Assembly (NCBI GenBank): GCA_017442445.1
Contig: JAFRZS010000303.1
Location: 1-6,819, forward strand
Source of the DNA: Clostridia bacterium
Lineage (GTDB): Bacteria; Bacillota; Clostridia; Oscillospirales; Acutalibacteraceae
DNA: 6,819 bases
Direction of reading: 5' to 3'
Shown: positions 1 to 6,367 of the stretch, in pieces
Numbering within the stretch: position 1 is the first letter of the stretch
How the letters are laid out: each line of letters starts with the position of its first letter
The notes under the pieces: model-generated
Told to the model about the DNA's origin: nothing
Seen by the model: the letters and a program-made list of their open reading frames with translations, nothing else
The model's database searches: none
Program-made: the position numbers and the translations under genes

Positions 1-998
1 GCACAATTGAGCCGAATGTCGGTGTTGTAAGTGTTCCCGACAAGAGATTGGACAAACTTGCAGAAATGTATGAACCGCAGAAATTTACTCCTGCAGTAAT
101 TGAATTTGTTGATATTGCAGGTCTTGTTAAAGGCGCTTCAAAGGGCGAAGGACTCGGAAACAAATTCCTCTCCCACATCAGAGAGGTTGATGCAATTATC
201 CACGTTGTACGTTGCTTTGAAAACGATGATATCGTTCACGTTGAAGGTAACATCAATCCCAAAAGAGATATTGAAACCATCAATCTTGAGCTTATATTCT
301 CAGATATGGAAATCGTGGACAGGAGAATTGACCGCATCACAAAGGCTATGAAGGGTGACAAATCCCTTGCAAAAGAGCTTGAGCTTTTCAAAAGAGTAAA
401 AGAAGCTCTGGAAAACGAACAGCCCGTAAGAAGTATTGAGGTTACAGATGACGAACAAGCTATACTTGATGCTTCTGCACTTTTGACAACAAAACCTGTT
501 ATATATGCATGTAATATGTGTGAAGACGATTTTGCGAACAACATTGACAACAATGTACACTACAATGCAGTTAAGGAAATCGCATCAGCTGAAGGTGCTG
601 AAGTTCTTCCGATATGCGCTCAGATTGAAGCTGAAATTGCTTCTCTTGACAAGGAAGAAAAAGAATTTTTCCTTTCCGACCTCGGTGTTGAGCAGGGCGG
701 TCTTGATTTGCTTATTCAGAGAAGCTATAATCTTCTCGGTCTTATCTCCTACTTAACAGCAGGTAAACCTGAGGTCAGAGCCTGGACTATCAAAAAGGGC
801 ACAAAGGCACCTCAGGCAGCAGGTAAAATCCACTCTGACTTTGAGCGTGGCTTTATTCGTGCTGAGGTTATCAATTTTGATGAGCTTATGAAATACGGCA
901 CAATGGCTGCCGCAAAGGAAAACGGAAAAATCCGCAGTGAAGGTAAAGAATATGTAATGCAGGACGGCGATATTGTTCTTTTCCGCTTCAACGTTTAA
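1..998 (+). CDS. ychF: Obg-like ATPase YchF (OLA1 family), 5'-truncated
   Basis: This is a cytoplasmic TRAFAC-class P-loop nucleotidase of the YchF/OLA1 family. The family binds ribosomes, prefers ATP over GTP and is linked to translation and stress control. The reading frame is open from the left edge (first whole codon at position 3, beginning TIEPNVGVV), giving 331 residues before TAA at 996-998. The family is about 363 residues, so roughly 30-35 N-terminal residues including the P-loop are outside the window. Visible parts are the G3 motif DIAG (nt 111-122) followed by GLVKGASKGEG, the HVVRCFEND stretch, a G4-like NMCED motif, a helical middle, and a C-terminal TGS domain with VRAWTIKKGTKAPQAAGKIH and the usual ending FRFNV. 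The TTG at 48 and later ATGs are internal codons, not starts. It is probably the first visible gene of a run with the lipoprotein gene 12 bases downstream. The identification is secure. Confidence 0.97.
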   Translation, partial: TIEPNVGVVSVPDKRLDKLAEMYEPQKFTPAVIEFVDIAGLVKGASKGEGLGNKFLSHIREVDAIIHVVRCFENDDIVHVEGNINPKRDIETINLELIFSDMEIVDRRIDRITKAMKGDKSLAKELELFKRVKEALENEQPVRSIEVTDDEQAILDASALLTTKPVIYACNMCEDDFANNIDNNVHYNAVKEIASAEGAEVLPICAQIEAEIASLDKEEKEFFLSDLGVEQGGLDLLIQRSYNLLGLISYLTAGKPEVRAWTIKKGTKAPQAAGKIHSDFERGFIRAEVINFDELMKYGTMAAAKENGKIRSEGKEYVMQDGDIVLFRFNV

Positions 999-1001
999 TT
1001 T

Positions 1002-1008
1002 AAAGGTG
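1002..1008 (+). promoter_or_regulatory. Ribosome binding site of the binding-lipoprotein gene
   Basis: AAAGGTG sits in the 12-base gap after ychF. It lies 2 bases before ATG 1011 and 5 bases before ATG 1014. The spacing favours the second ATG as the main start, which would remove one Met without altering the signal peptide. This is read directly from the sequence; start usage is inference. Confidence 0.65.
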
Positions 1009-1010
1009 AT

Positions 1011-2603
1011 ATGATGAAACGCATCATTGGACTGATTTTAGTAATATGTACCGTTTTAGCTTTGTTTTCAGGTTGCGGCGGTGATAAGGAAATCAGAATT
1101 AACTTTCCCATTGATTCCGACCCAAAATATCTCGACCCTCAGATAGCTATCGGCTCTTCTGCTCAGTTGATTGCGGTAAACTGCTTTGAAGGTCTGTTGA
1201 GATATGATAAAGACGGACAGCTGAAAAACGGTGTTGCAGAGGATTATGACATATCCTCTGACGGTACAACTTACACATTCAGACTCAGAACTGATGCCAA
1301 ATGGCATCTTATTGAGGATTTTGAAGAAATTTTAGGCAAGGGATTTGAAAAGAGTTTTAATAACTCCGTCACCGCACACGATTTCGTATTTGCTATGCGC
1401 CGTGCGGTATCTCCTGAAATTGCTTCTCCCTCGGTATCCTCTCTTTATTCAATAAAAAATGCAAAGGATATTTCTCTCGGGAAAACACCTGTCGACAAAT
1501 TGGGCGTAACAGCACTTGACGATTACACTCTGCAGATAAAATTGGAGCATCCCGATCCGGATTTTCTGTCACTTCTTACCACTCCTGTGTTTATGCCCTG
1601 TAATCAGAAATTCTACGAGGCTACATCAGGTCGCTACGGCACAGATGCAAAATTCCTTTTGTGTAATGCGCCTATGCATCTTTCCTCATGGGACAGCGAC
1701 GGAACTTATGTCATTCTTGAAAAAAGTGACGACTATAAAGGTGAAGCCGAAGCTGTTGCAACTTCAATAGGATTCTATGTCAATACCGATGTTCAATCGC
1801 GACTTTCAAAGCTTAATGACAAAACCTACTGTGCAACACCTGTTGACGAATCGCTCATTGACGGCATTGACAAAAACTATGTTCTGAAAACCTTTGAAAA
1901 CAGCAACTACTCTCTTGTTTTCAATTTTGATGACATTGTATTTTCAAATCTTTATCTGCGCCTTGCATTCTGCTATGGCATAAACAGATCCGACACCACA
2001 AGACCTCAGGGACTTATCCCCGACACTTGCCGTACAGGTACCGAAAGTTATCGCAGCCGTGCAGGAAAAGCAAGTATGATTTCATACAATGAAAACAATG
2101 CAAAGACTTATTTTGACCGCGGTTTTTCAGAACTTGAAAATCCGCCCGATAATATAACATTACTCTGCACAGCAGAAACCGAAAGTCTTGCAAAAAGTCT
2201 TTTGCCCGATTGGCAGATTCTTTTCGGTTACCGACTTATCGTGAAAATTGAAGTCACAGACTCACTGCCTTCAAGATTACAAAGCGGTGATTTCACCTTT
2301 GCAATTGCACCTATATCTTCTGAAAATGACACTGCGGTAAACTTTATTTCTCATTTTTCAGGTGAGGACGAAAAAAATATTGCAAATTATAATTCTCAGA
2401 ACTTAGATACTATTTTAAAACAGCTTCAGAAATCAACCAACGCAGCAGACCTTACTGCAGGTTGTAAACAGGCAGAAGAACATCTTATGCAAAACGGCTT
2501 ATATTTTCCACTTCTGACTAAGAAAAGCTATTTTGCAGTTCATAAGGACTACGAAAACATTGTTGTTTTTCCGTCAGGTGAAAATATATGCTTTGTAAAA
2601 TAA
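1011..2603 (+). CDS. Orphan oligopeptide-binding-type lipoprotein (ABC transporter solute-binding protein, SBP_bac_5 family)
   Basis: This is a predicted membrane-anchored extracytoplasmic solute-binding protein of 530 residues (529 if ATG 1014 is used), the usual length for the OppA/DppA family. Residues 1-22 form a lipoprotein signal: KR, a hydrophobic stretch, then the lipobox LFSGC with Cys22 as the lipidation site. Family signatures follow: LDPQ (41-44), CFEGLLRYDKDG (58-69), GVAEDYDISSDGTTYTFRLR (74-93), TAHDFVFAMRRAVSP (121-135), LDDYTLQIKLE (169-179), and a weakened version of the usual NGPF..W motif, NAPMHLSSW (219-227). Between W98 and T121 there are about 20 residues in place of the short D-G-x-P linker typical of the family. 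Nine cysteines follow the lipid Cys. No permease or ATPase gene is adjacent, so it may serve a transporter encoded elsewhere or act as a sensor or chaperone; the ligand is unknown. It lies between ychF and the VanZ-like gene, which it overlaps by 16 bases. Confidence 0.9.
   Translation: MMKRIIGLILVICTVLALFSGCGGDKEIRINFPIDSDPKYLDPQIAIGSSAQLIAVNCFEGLLRYDKDGQLKNGVAEDYDISSDGTTYTFRLRTDAKWHLIEDFEEILGKGFEKSFNNSVTAHDFVFAMRRAVSPEIASPSVSSLYSIKNAKDISLGKTPVDKLGVTALDDYTLQIKLEHPDPDFLSLLTTPVFMPCNQKFYEATSGRYGTDAKFLLCNAPMHLSSWDSDGTYVILEKSDDYKGEAEAVATSIGFYVNTDVQSRLSKLNDKTYCATPVDESLIDGIDKNYVLKTFENSNYSLVFNFDDIVFSNLYLRLAFCYGINRSDTTRPQGLIPDTCRTGTESYRSRAGKASMISYNENNAKTYFDRGFSELENPPDNITLLCTAETESLAKSLLPDWQILFGYRLIVKIEVTDSLPSRLQSGDFTFAIAPISSENDTAVNFISHFSGEDEKNIANYNSQNLDTILKQLQKSTNAADLTAGCKQAEEHLMQNGLYFPLLTKKSYFAVHKDYENIVVFPSGENICFVK
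2576..2580 (+). promoter_or_regulatory. Ribosome binding site of the VanZ-like gene, inside the upstream gene
   Basis: AGGTG lies 7 bases before ATG 2588, within the last codons of the lipoprotein gene. It supports the overlapping start and suggests translational coupling of the two genes. Confidence 0.6.
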
Positions 2604-3046
2604 AAAAATATTTGCCGTGGCTTGCGGTTTTACTGTGGATGATTCTGATTTTTTATCTTTCACATCAATCAGCGGTTGAGTCTGCTGAGGTAAGCACAGG
2701 ACTTCTTGATAAAATCTTTGCACTTTTCGGCAACATCATAGACCACAATACCCTCAGAAAACTCGCTCATGCATTTGAGTATTTTATGCTCTGCCTTCTC
2801 ATATTCAATGCTTTGTGGCGCACAACCAAAAAGCAAAAAATGAAAATTTCTTCTATTTCTCTTGCATCTTGCCTTATCTATGCAATAAGCGATGAGATTC
2901 ATCAGATTTTTATTCCCGGCAGAGCAGGAAGAGTTTTTGATGTGGGTGTTGATATGGCAGGTGCAGTTTTAGGACTTGTTTTCTGTCTTTTAGTTCTGTT
3001 TATATTTTCAAAATTTCATTCAGACAAAACGCAAAAAGAACTGTAA
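2588..3046 (+). CDS. VanZ-like family membrane protein
   Basis: This is a small integral membrane protein of 152 residues matching the VanZ-like family, named for the accessory teicoplanin-resistance protein VanZ. The biochemical role of most family members is unknown. Four hydrophobic segments are visible at about residues 9-25, 61-77, 88-101 and 120-142. The family's conserved polar positions are present: W17, S25 and Q27 in LSHQS after the first segment, RKLAHAFEYF (57-66, with His61 and Glu64), SDEIHQIFIPGR (101-112) and D118 plus D122 before the last segment. The C-terminus is short and charged. The start ATG has a ribosome binding site within the upstream lipoprotein gene and overlaps it by 16 bases, so the two are probably co-translated. 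The TAA stop is inside the left arm of the terminator hairpin. No vancomycin-resistance genes (vanHAX) are nearby, so a glycopeptide-resistance role should not be assumed. Confidence 0.93.
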   Translation: MLCKIKKYLPWLAVLLWMILIFYLSHQSAVESAEVSTGLLDKIFALFGNIIDHNTLRKLAHAFEYFMLCLLIFNALWRTTKKQKMKISSISLASCLIYAISDEIHQIFIPGRAGRVFDVGVDMAGAVLGLVFCLLVLFIFSKFHSDKTQKEL

Positions 3047-3071
3047 AAAACTTTCGTTTTTTACAGTTCTT
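3036..3071. terminator. Bidirectional intrinsic terminator between convergent operons
   Basis: A perfect 16-bp inverted repeat (3036-3051 pairing with 3056-3071) encloses a TTTC loop at 3052-3055. The stem contains a run of six A:T pairs. On the minus strand it is followed by TTT, GCG and TTTT, a fair U-tract, and starts 17 bases after the ilvN stop. On the plus strand the following bases CTATTTTAG give a weaker U-tract. Its position between two convergent gene blocks fits termination of both. The stop codon of the VanZ-like gene (3044-3046) lies in the left arm. Confidence 0.85.
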
Positions 3072-3088
3072 CTATTTTAGCATTCCGC

Positions 3089-3595
3089 TTATAAATTAGT
3101 TACTTTTCTGATTGTTGAGCTACCCTTTTCAAGTGAAACTATACCTGTTCGGCAGATTTCAAGAATTGTGTAGTCGCGCATTAAATTTATAAAATCGTCA
3201 ATTCTTCTGCTGTCACCTGTCAGCTGAAATACTATTGAATCTCTTGAGTAGTCCATTGACTTTGCTTTAAAAGCATCAGCTGCTGCCCTTATGTCCTCGC
3301 GTGTTGCGGGGTCATTTTTCATTTTTATGAGCAACAATTCACTACTTACAGAATTATCATTGTTGAGCTCTTTTATTGAGCATACATCAGGCAATTTATA
3401 AAGCTGATTTATAAGCTGCTGCTTATTGTCTTCTTCGCCCTCAAATGTAACTGTAATTCTTGAAAACTCGTTTGATTCCGTTTCACTAACAGTCAGGGCG
3501 CTTATATTAAACTGTCTTCTTCTGAAAAGGCTTGTTACACGGTTGAGTACACCGAACTGGTTATTTACCAATACCGCTACTATATATCTGTTCAT
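3089..3595 (-). CDS. ilvN: Acetolactate synthase small (regulatory) subunit
   Basis: This is the regulatory subunit of acetolactate (acetohydroxyacid) synthase. It activates the catalytic subunit and confers feedback inhibition, usually by valine, in the cytoplasm. The protein is 168 residues, normal for the short bacterial form. An N-terminal ACT domain spans about residues 3-76 (YIVAVLVNNQFGVLNRVTSLF), and a C-terminal ALS_ss_C domain about 84-158 (LLLIKM, then IVFQLTGDSRRIDDF, ending CRTGIVSLEKG). By alignment in my head to E. coli IlvH, Asn12, Gly15 and Asn30 match the valine-site residues Asn11, Gly14 and Asn29, so valine sensitivity is likely retained. The start overlaps the ilvB stop as ATGA, with GAGGTGG 10 bases upstream at 3606-3612. 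It is the last gene of the minus-strand operon. I use ilvN for the subunit gene; some annotations would call it ilvH. Confidence 0.97.
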   Translation of the reverse strand: MNRYIVAVLVNNQFGVLNRVTSLFRRRQFNISALTVSETESNEFSRITVTFEGEEDNKQQLINQLYKLPDVCSIKELNNDNSVSSELLLIKMKNDPATREDIRAAADAFKAKSMDYSRDSIVFQLTGDSRRIDDFINLMRDYTILEICRTGIVSLEKGSSTIRKVTNL

Positions 3596-5265
3596 TTCTC
3601 AGCTTCCACCTCTGTTATAATTTCATTCATTGAGCTTCCCGGCGCCATCATCGGAAGTACAACCTCGTCCTTATCTATGATGCAGTCAATTACATACGGC
3701 CCATCGTGGCTGAACGCTTTATCAAAAGCTGTTTTCAACTCATCAAGATTCGTAGCTCTTGTGCCTTCTGCAGAGAACGCCTCTGCTATTTTAACAAAAT
3801 CTGATTTTCTGTCAAGTATGCTATTCGAATAATGCTTATCAAAAAACAAAGTCTGCCATTGACGAATCATACCCAATACTCCGTTATTCATTATAAGAAT
3901 AACCATCGGTACATTATATTTTGTTGCAGTTGCAAGTTCATTCAAGGACATTCCGAAGCTTCCGTCGCCTGTTATCAGGACACTTCTTTCTTTAGTAGCA
4001 AAGGTCGCACCGATTGCCGCACCCATACCAAAGCCCATTGTACCAAGACCGCCGCTTGATAAAAACTTTCTGCTCTTTCTGAAAATCAAATTCTGAGCCG
4101 CCCACATCTGATGCTGACCTACATCTGTCGCAACAGGTGTGTTTTCATTTATGTAGGTATTGAGTAAGCTTATGATATTAGAAGGAGTCATTCCTTCTCT
4201 TGTATCTGCATTTGCTTTTTCTTCTGCTTTGAATTTTTCAATTTCTTTCTGCCATGCGGGACGGTTTACCTGTTTTACAAGAGGTAATATCTTTTCAAGC
4301 GATAATTTTATATCTGCTCTGAGTCCGTGATTTGCTCCTACATTTTTTGATAATTCAGAACCGTCAATATCAATGTGTACAACCTTGGTATAGGTCGCAA
4401 ATTTTGAAACATCACCTGTTACTCTGTCATTGAATCTTGTTCCGAGAGCTATTACGCAGTCTGCATTATTCATCGCAGTTGAAGATGCATAATGTCCGTG
4501 CATTCCCTGCATACCTAAAAATCTCGGATGGTCCGTTGGAATTGCGGAAAGTCCCATGAGTGAACAGCCTATCGGTGCATCTATCTTTTCTGCAAGTTCA
4601 AGCATTATATCCTGAGCCTCGCCCGACAGCACTCCGCCGCCGAAATATATGTAAGGTCTTTTGCAGGAATTTATACACTCTGCCGCTTCTTTAATTCTTA
4701 TATCCTTTGCAGGAAATCTTTCTTCGGGTGTAATAGGAGCTTTTTCTTCATATTCGCACATAGCTTCCTGAACATCTTTCGGGACATCAATAAGCACAGG
4801 GCCCGGTCTGCCCGAAACAGCTAATTTAAAAGCTTCTCTCAGTATATCAGCCAGGCTTTCTACAGAATTTACAAAATAATTATGCTTTGTAATCGGTAAG
4901 GTTATACCTGTTATATCTATTTCCTGAAAACTGTCCGAGCCTATCTGATATGTCGGAACATTTCCTGTTATTGCAATCAAGGGAACAGAATCAAGATGTG
5001 CTGTTGCAACTGCGGTTACAATGTTTGTAGCACCGGGACCTGATGTTGAGATAACTACACCCGGTTTTCCCGTTGCTCTTGCATAACCGTCAGCAGCATG
5101 AGCCGCGCCCTGTTCGTGAGCTGTCAGTATGTGTTCAATTTTATCCTGATATTTATAGAGAGAATCATACACATGAAGTATCTGTCCTCCCGGATATCCG
5201 AACACAAGATCACAACCCTGCTCTATCAGAGTTTTAACGATTATATCTGAACCGGACAGCAACAT
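3592..5265 (-). CDS. ilvB: Acetolactate synthase large (catalytic) subunit
   Basis: This is the ThDP-, Mg- and FAD-dependent catalytic subunit. It condenses two pyruvates to acetolactate, or pyruvate with 2-oxobutyrate to acetohydroxybutyrate, the first common step of branched-chain amino acid synthesis. At 557 residues it is full length. The N-terminal ThDP pyrimidine domain (about 3-170) has VFGYPGG (21-27) and the catalytic Glu51 in HEQGAAHAADGYAR. The central FAD domain (about 190-325) has GMQGMHGHYA and TRFNDRVTG, with Asn279 where RFDDR is usual. The C-terminal diphosphate domain (about 360-540) has GDGSF (433-437) through MNN (459-461), the metal/ThDP motif, then GMIRQWQ with Trp470 at the known herbicide-contact position. 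The conserved GQV near residue 102 reads GNV here. An in-frame TAA at 5272-5274 rules out a more upstream start. The upstream leuB stop is 22 bases away, and ilvN overlaps the 3' end by 4 bases, consistent with equimolar subunit production. Confidence 0.98.
   Translation of the reverse strand: MLLSGSDIIVKTLIEQGCDLVFGYPGGQILHVYDSLYKYQDKIEHILTAHEQGAAHAADGYARATGKPGVVISTSGPGATNIVTAVATAHLDSVPLIAITGNVPTYQIGSDSFQEIDITGITLPITKHNYFVNSVESLADILREAFKLAVSGRPGPVLIDVPKDVQEAMCEYEEKAPITPEERFPAKDIRIKEAAECINSCKRPYIYFGGGVLSGEAQDIMLELAEKIDAPIGCSLMGLSAIPTDHPRFLGMQGMHGHYASSTAMNNADCVIALGTRFNDRVTGDVSKFATYTKVVHIDIDGSELSKNVGANHGLRADIKLSLEKILPLVKQVNRPAWQKEIEKFKAEEKANADTREGMTPSNIISLLNTYINENTPVATDVGQHQMWAAQNLIFRKSRKFLSSGGLGTMGFGMGAAIGATFATKERSVLITGDGSFGMSLNELATATKYNVPMVILIMNNGVLGMIRQWQTLFFDKHYSNSILDRKSDFVKIAEAFSAEGTRATNLDELKTAFDKAFSHDGPYVIDCIIDKDEVVLPMMAPGSSMNEIITEVEAEK
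3606..3612 (-). promoter_or_regulatory. Ribosome binding site of ilvN
   Basis: GAGGTGG on the minus strand lies 10 bases before the ilvN ATG, inside the last codons of ilvB. It supports the ATG whose bases overlap the ilvB TGA, so ilvN can be translated by coupling and by its own site. Confidence 0.7.
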
Positions 5266-5278
5266 ATTTTCTTACCAT

Positions 5279-5284
5279 TCCTTT
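5279..5284 (-). promoter_or_regulatory. Ribosome binding site of ilvB, with long spacing
   Basis: AAAGGA on the minus strand lies in the 22-base gap after leuB, 13 bases before the ilvB ATG at 5265. This is longer than the usual 5-10. A weaker GGTAAG at 5271-5276 is 5 bases before the ATG and may contribute. An in-frame stop between the AAAGGA and the ATG excludes an earlier start. Confidence 0.5.
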
Positions 5285-5287
5285 ACG

Positions 5288-6367
5288 TTAATTTAAATTA
5301 TCAATAATCAGACTGCCGCATTCCGAGCAACCGATTTTCTTACACTTTCCTGCTTCTTCGACATCTTTCGGCATAATATCTGCGGTGCGGTATCCCATGT
5401 CAAGCACCTTTGATACTGCATTTTCTATGGCATCTGCTTCTTTTTCCATATTGAAGCTGAAGCGAAGCATCATAGCTGCAGAAAGAATTGTTCCTATAGG
5501 ATTTGCTATATCTTTTCCTGCAATATCGGGTGCAGAGCCGTGAATAGGCTCATAAAGACCGCATGAGGTTGCACCGAGACTTGATGACGGAATCATTCCT
5601 ATTGAGCCCGTAATCATTGAAGCTTCATCGGATAAAATATCTCCAAACATATTTTCCGTAACTATTACATCAAACTGAGCAGGATTCTTGACTATCTGCA
5701 TAGCACAGTTATCAACCAGCATATCGGATAATTCTACATCGGGATATTCGTCTTTGAGTTTGTGCATAACTTTTTTCCACAAACGGCTTGAATCAAGCAC
5801 GTTACTCTTTTCTACGGAGCAGAGTTTTTTATTCCTTTTTCTTGCGGTTTCAAAACCGATTCTGCCGATGCGTTCAATTTCCGCTTCGCTGTATCTTAAT
5901 ACATCAATAGCGGTATCGCCTTCAGTTTTGTGTTCACCGAAATAAATTCCGCCGATTAACTCACGGACAATTATAAAATCAATGCCCTCGTCAACAATCT
6001 CCTTTCTTAAAGGAGATGCCGAAGACAACTGCTTCCATATCTTTGCAGGTCTGTTGTTACTGTAAACACCCATACCTGCTCTGAGTCTTAACAGACCTTT
6101 TTCGGGACGCATATTTCCCGGGACATCATTCCATTTGTCACCGCCGACGGCACCTAACAAAACACTGTCGGAATTTATGCATTTTTCAAGCATTTCCTGA
6201 GGTAAGGGATCGCCCCATTTATCAATGGCACAACCGCCCATATCCACATCGGTATATGTAAATTTGTGACCGTAAAGCTCACCGATTTTATCAAGGACTT
6301 TCAAAGCCTCGGCAATAATTTCAGGACCTATTCCATCGCCTCTTATTACGGCAATATTTTTATTCAT
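5288..6367 (-). CDS. leuB: 3-isopropylmalate dehydrogenase
   Basis: This enzyme oxidatively decarboxylates (2R,3S)-3-isopropylmalate with NAD to 2-oxoisocaproate in leucine synthesis. At 359 residues it is the normal family length. GDGIGPE (10-16) opens the fold. Compared from memory with Thermus LeuB, substrate arginines map to Arg96, Arg106 and Arg135, with Tyr142 and Lys187. The metal aspartates are Asp219, Asp243 and Asp247 (ENMFGDILSDEAS). The pocket residues for the isopropyl group (Glu89, Leu92, Leu93, Val190) are all kept, which supports LeuB over isocitrate- or tartrate-type relatives. HGSAPDIAGKDIANP (276-290) with Asp281 indicates NAD use. Oddities are NNRP (104-107) where NLRP is usual, RELIGG for RELTGG, and a C-terminal CX4CX2C cluster (Cys342, 347, 350). 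The start has an excellent AGGAGG site and overlaps leuD by 8 bases (ATGAATAA). Confidence 0.96.
   Translation of the reverse strand: MNKNIAVIRGDGIGPEIIAEALKVLDKIGELYGHKFTYTDVDMGGCAIDKWGDPLPQEMLEKCINSDSVLLGAVGGDKWNDVPGNMRPEKGLLRLRAGMGVYSNNRPAKIWKQLSSASPLRKEIVDEGIDFIIVRELIGGIYFGEHKTEGDTAIDVLRYSEAEIERIGRIGFETARKRNKKLCSVEKSNVLDSSRLWKKVMHKLKDEYPDVELSDMLVDNCAMQIVKNPAQFDVIVTENMFGDILSDEASMITGSIGMIPSSSLGATSCGLYEPIHGSAPDIAGKDIANPIGTILSAAMMLRFSFNMEKEADAIENAVSKVLDMGYRTADIMPKDVEEAGKCKKIGCSECGSLIIDNLN

Noticed and set aside
48..50. TTG at 48 as the start of ychF
   Set aside because: Conserved YchF sequence (TIEPNVGVV) continues upstream in the same frame to the window edge, so the gene begins outside.
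236..553. Antisense open frames across ychF (236-553 and 300-560 minus)
   Set aside because: They lie fully opposite a highly conserved gene, overlap each other, and their translations resemble no family; they are shadows of the real frame.
2588..3046. Glycopeptide resistance locus based on the VanZ-like protein
   Set aside because: No vanHAX, vanRS or other resistance genes are present and VanZ-like proteins are widespread with mostly unknown roles.
3832..4059. Plus-strand open frame opposite ilvB
   Set aside because: Fully antisense to the conserved ThDP-domain coding sequence, with no ribosome binding site that I can see and low-quality composition.
5234..5278. A 14-codon mini-ORF on the minus strand (ATG at 5278, TAA at 5234) overlapping the ilvB start, as a possible regulatory upstream ORF
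   Set aside because: The AAAGGA directly abuts this ATG, too close for initiation, and the peptide has no run of Leu, Val or Ile codons as an attenuator would. Chance is the simpler explanation.
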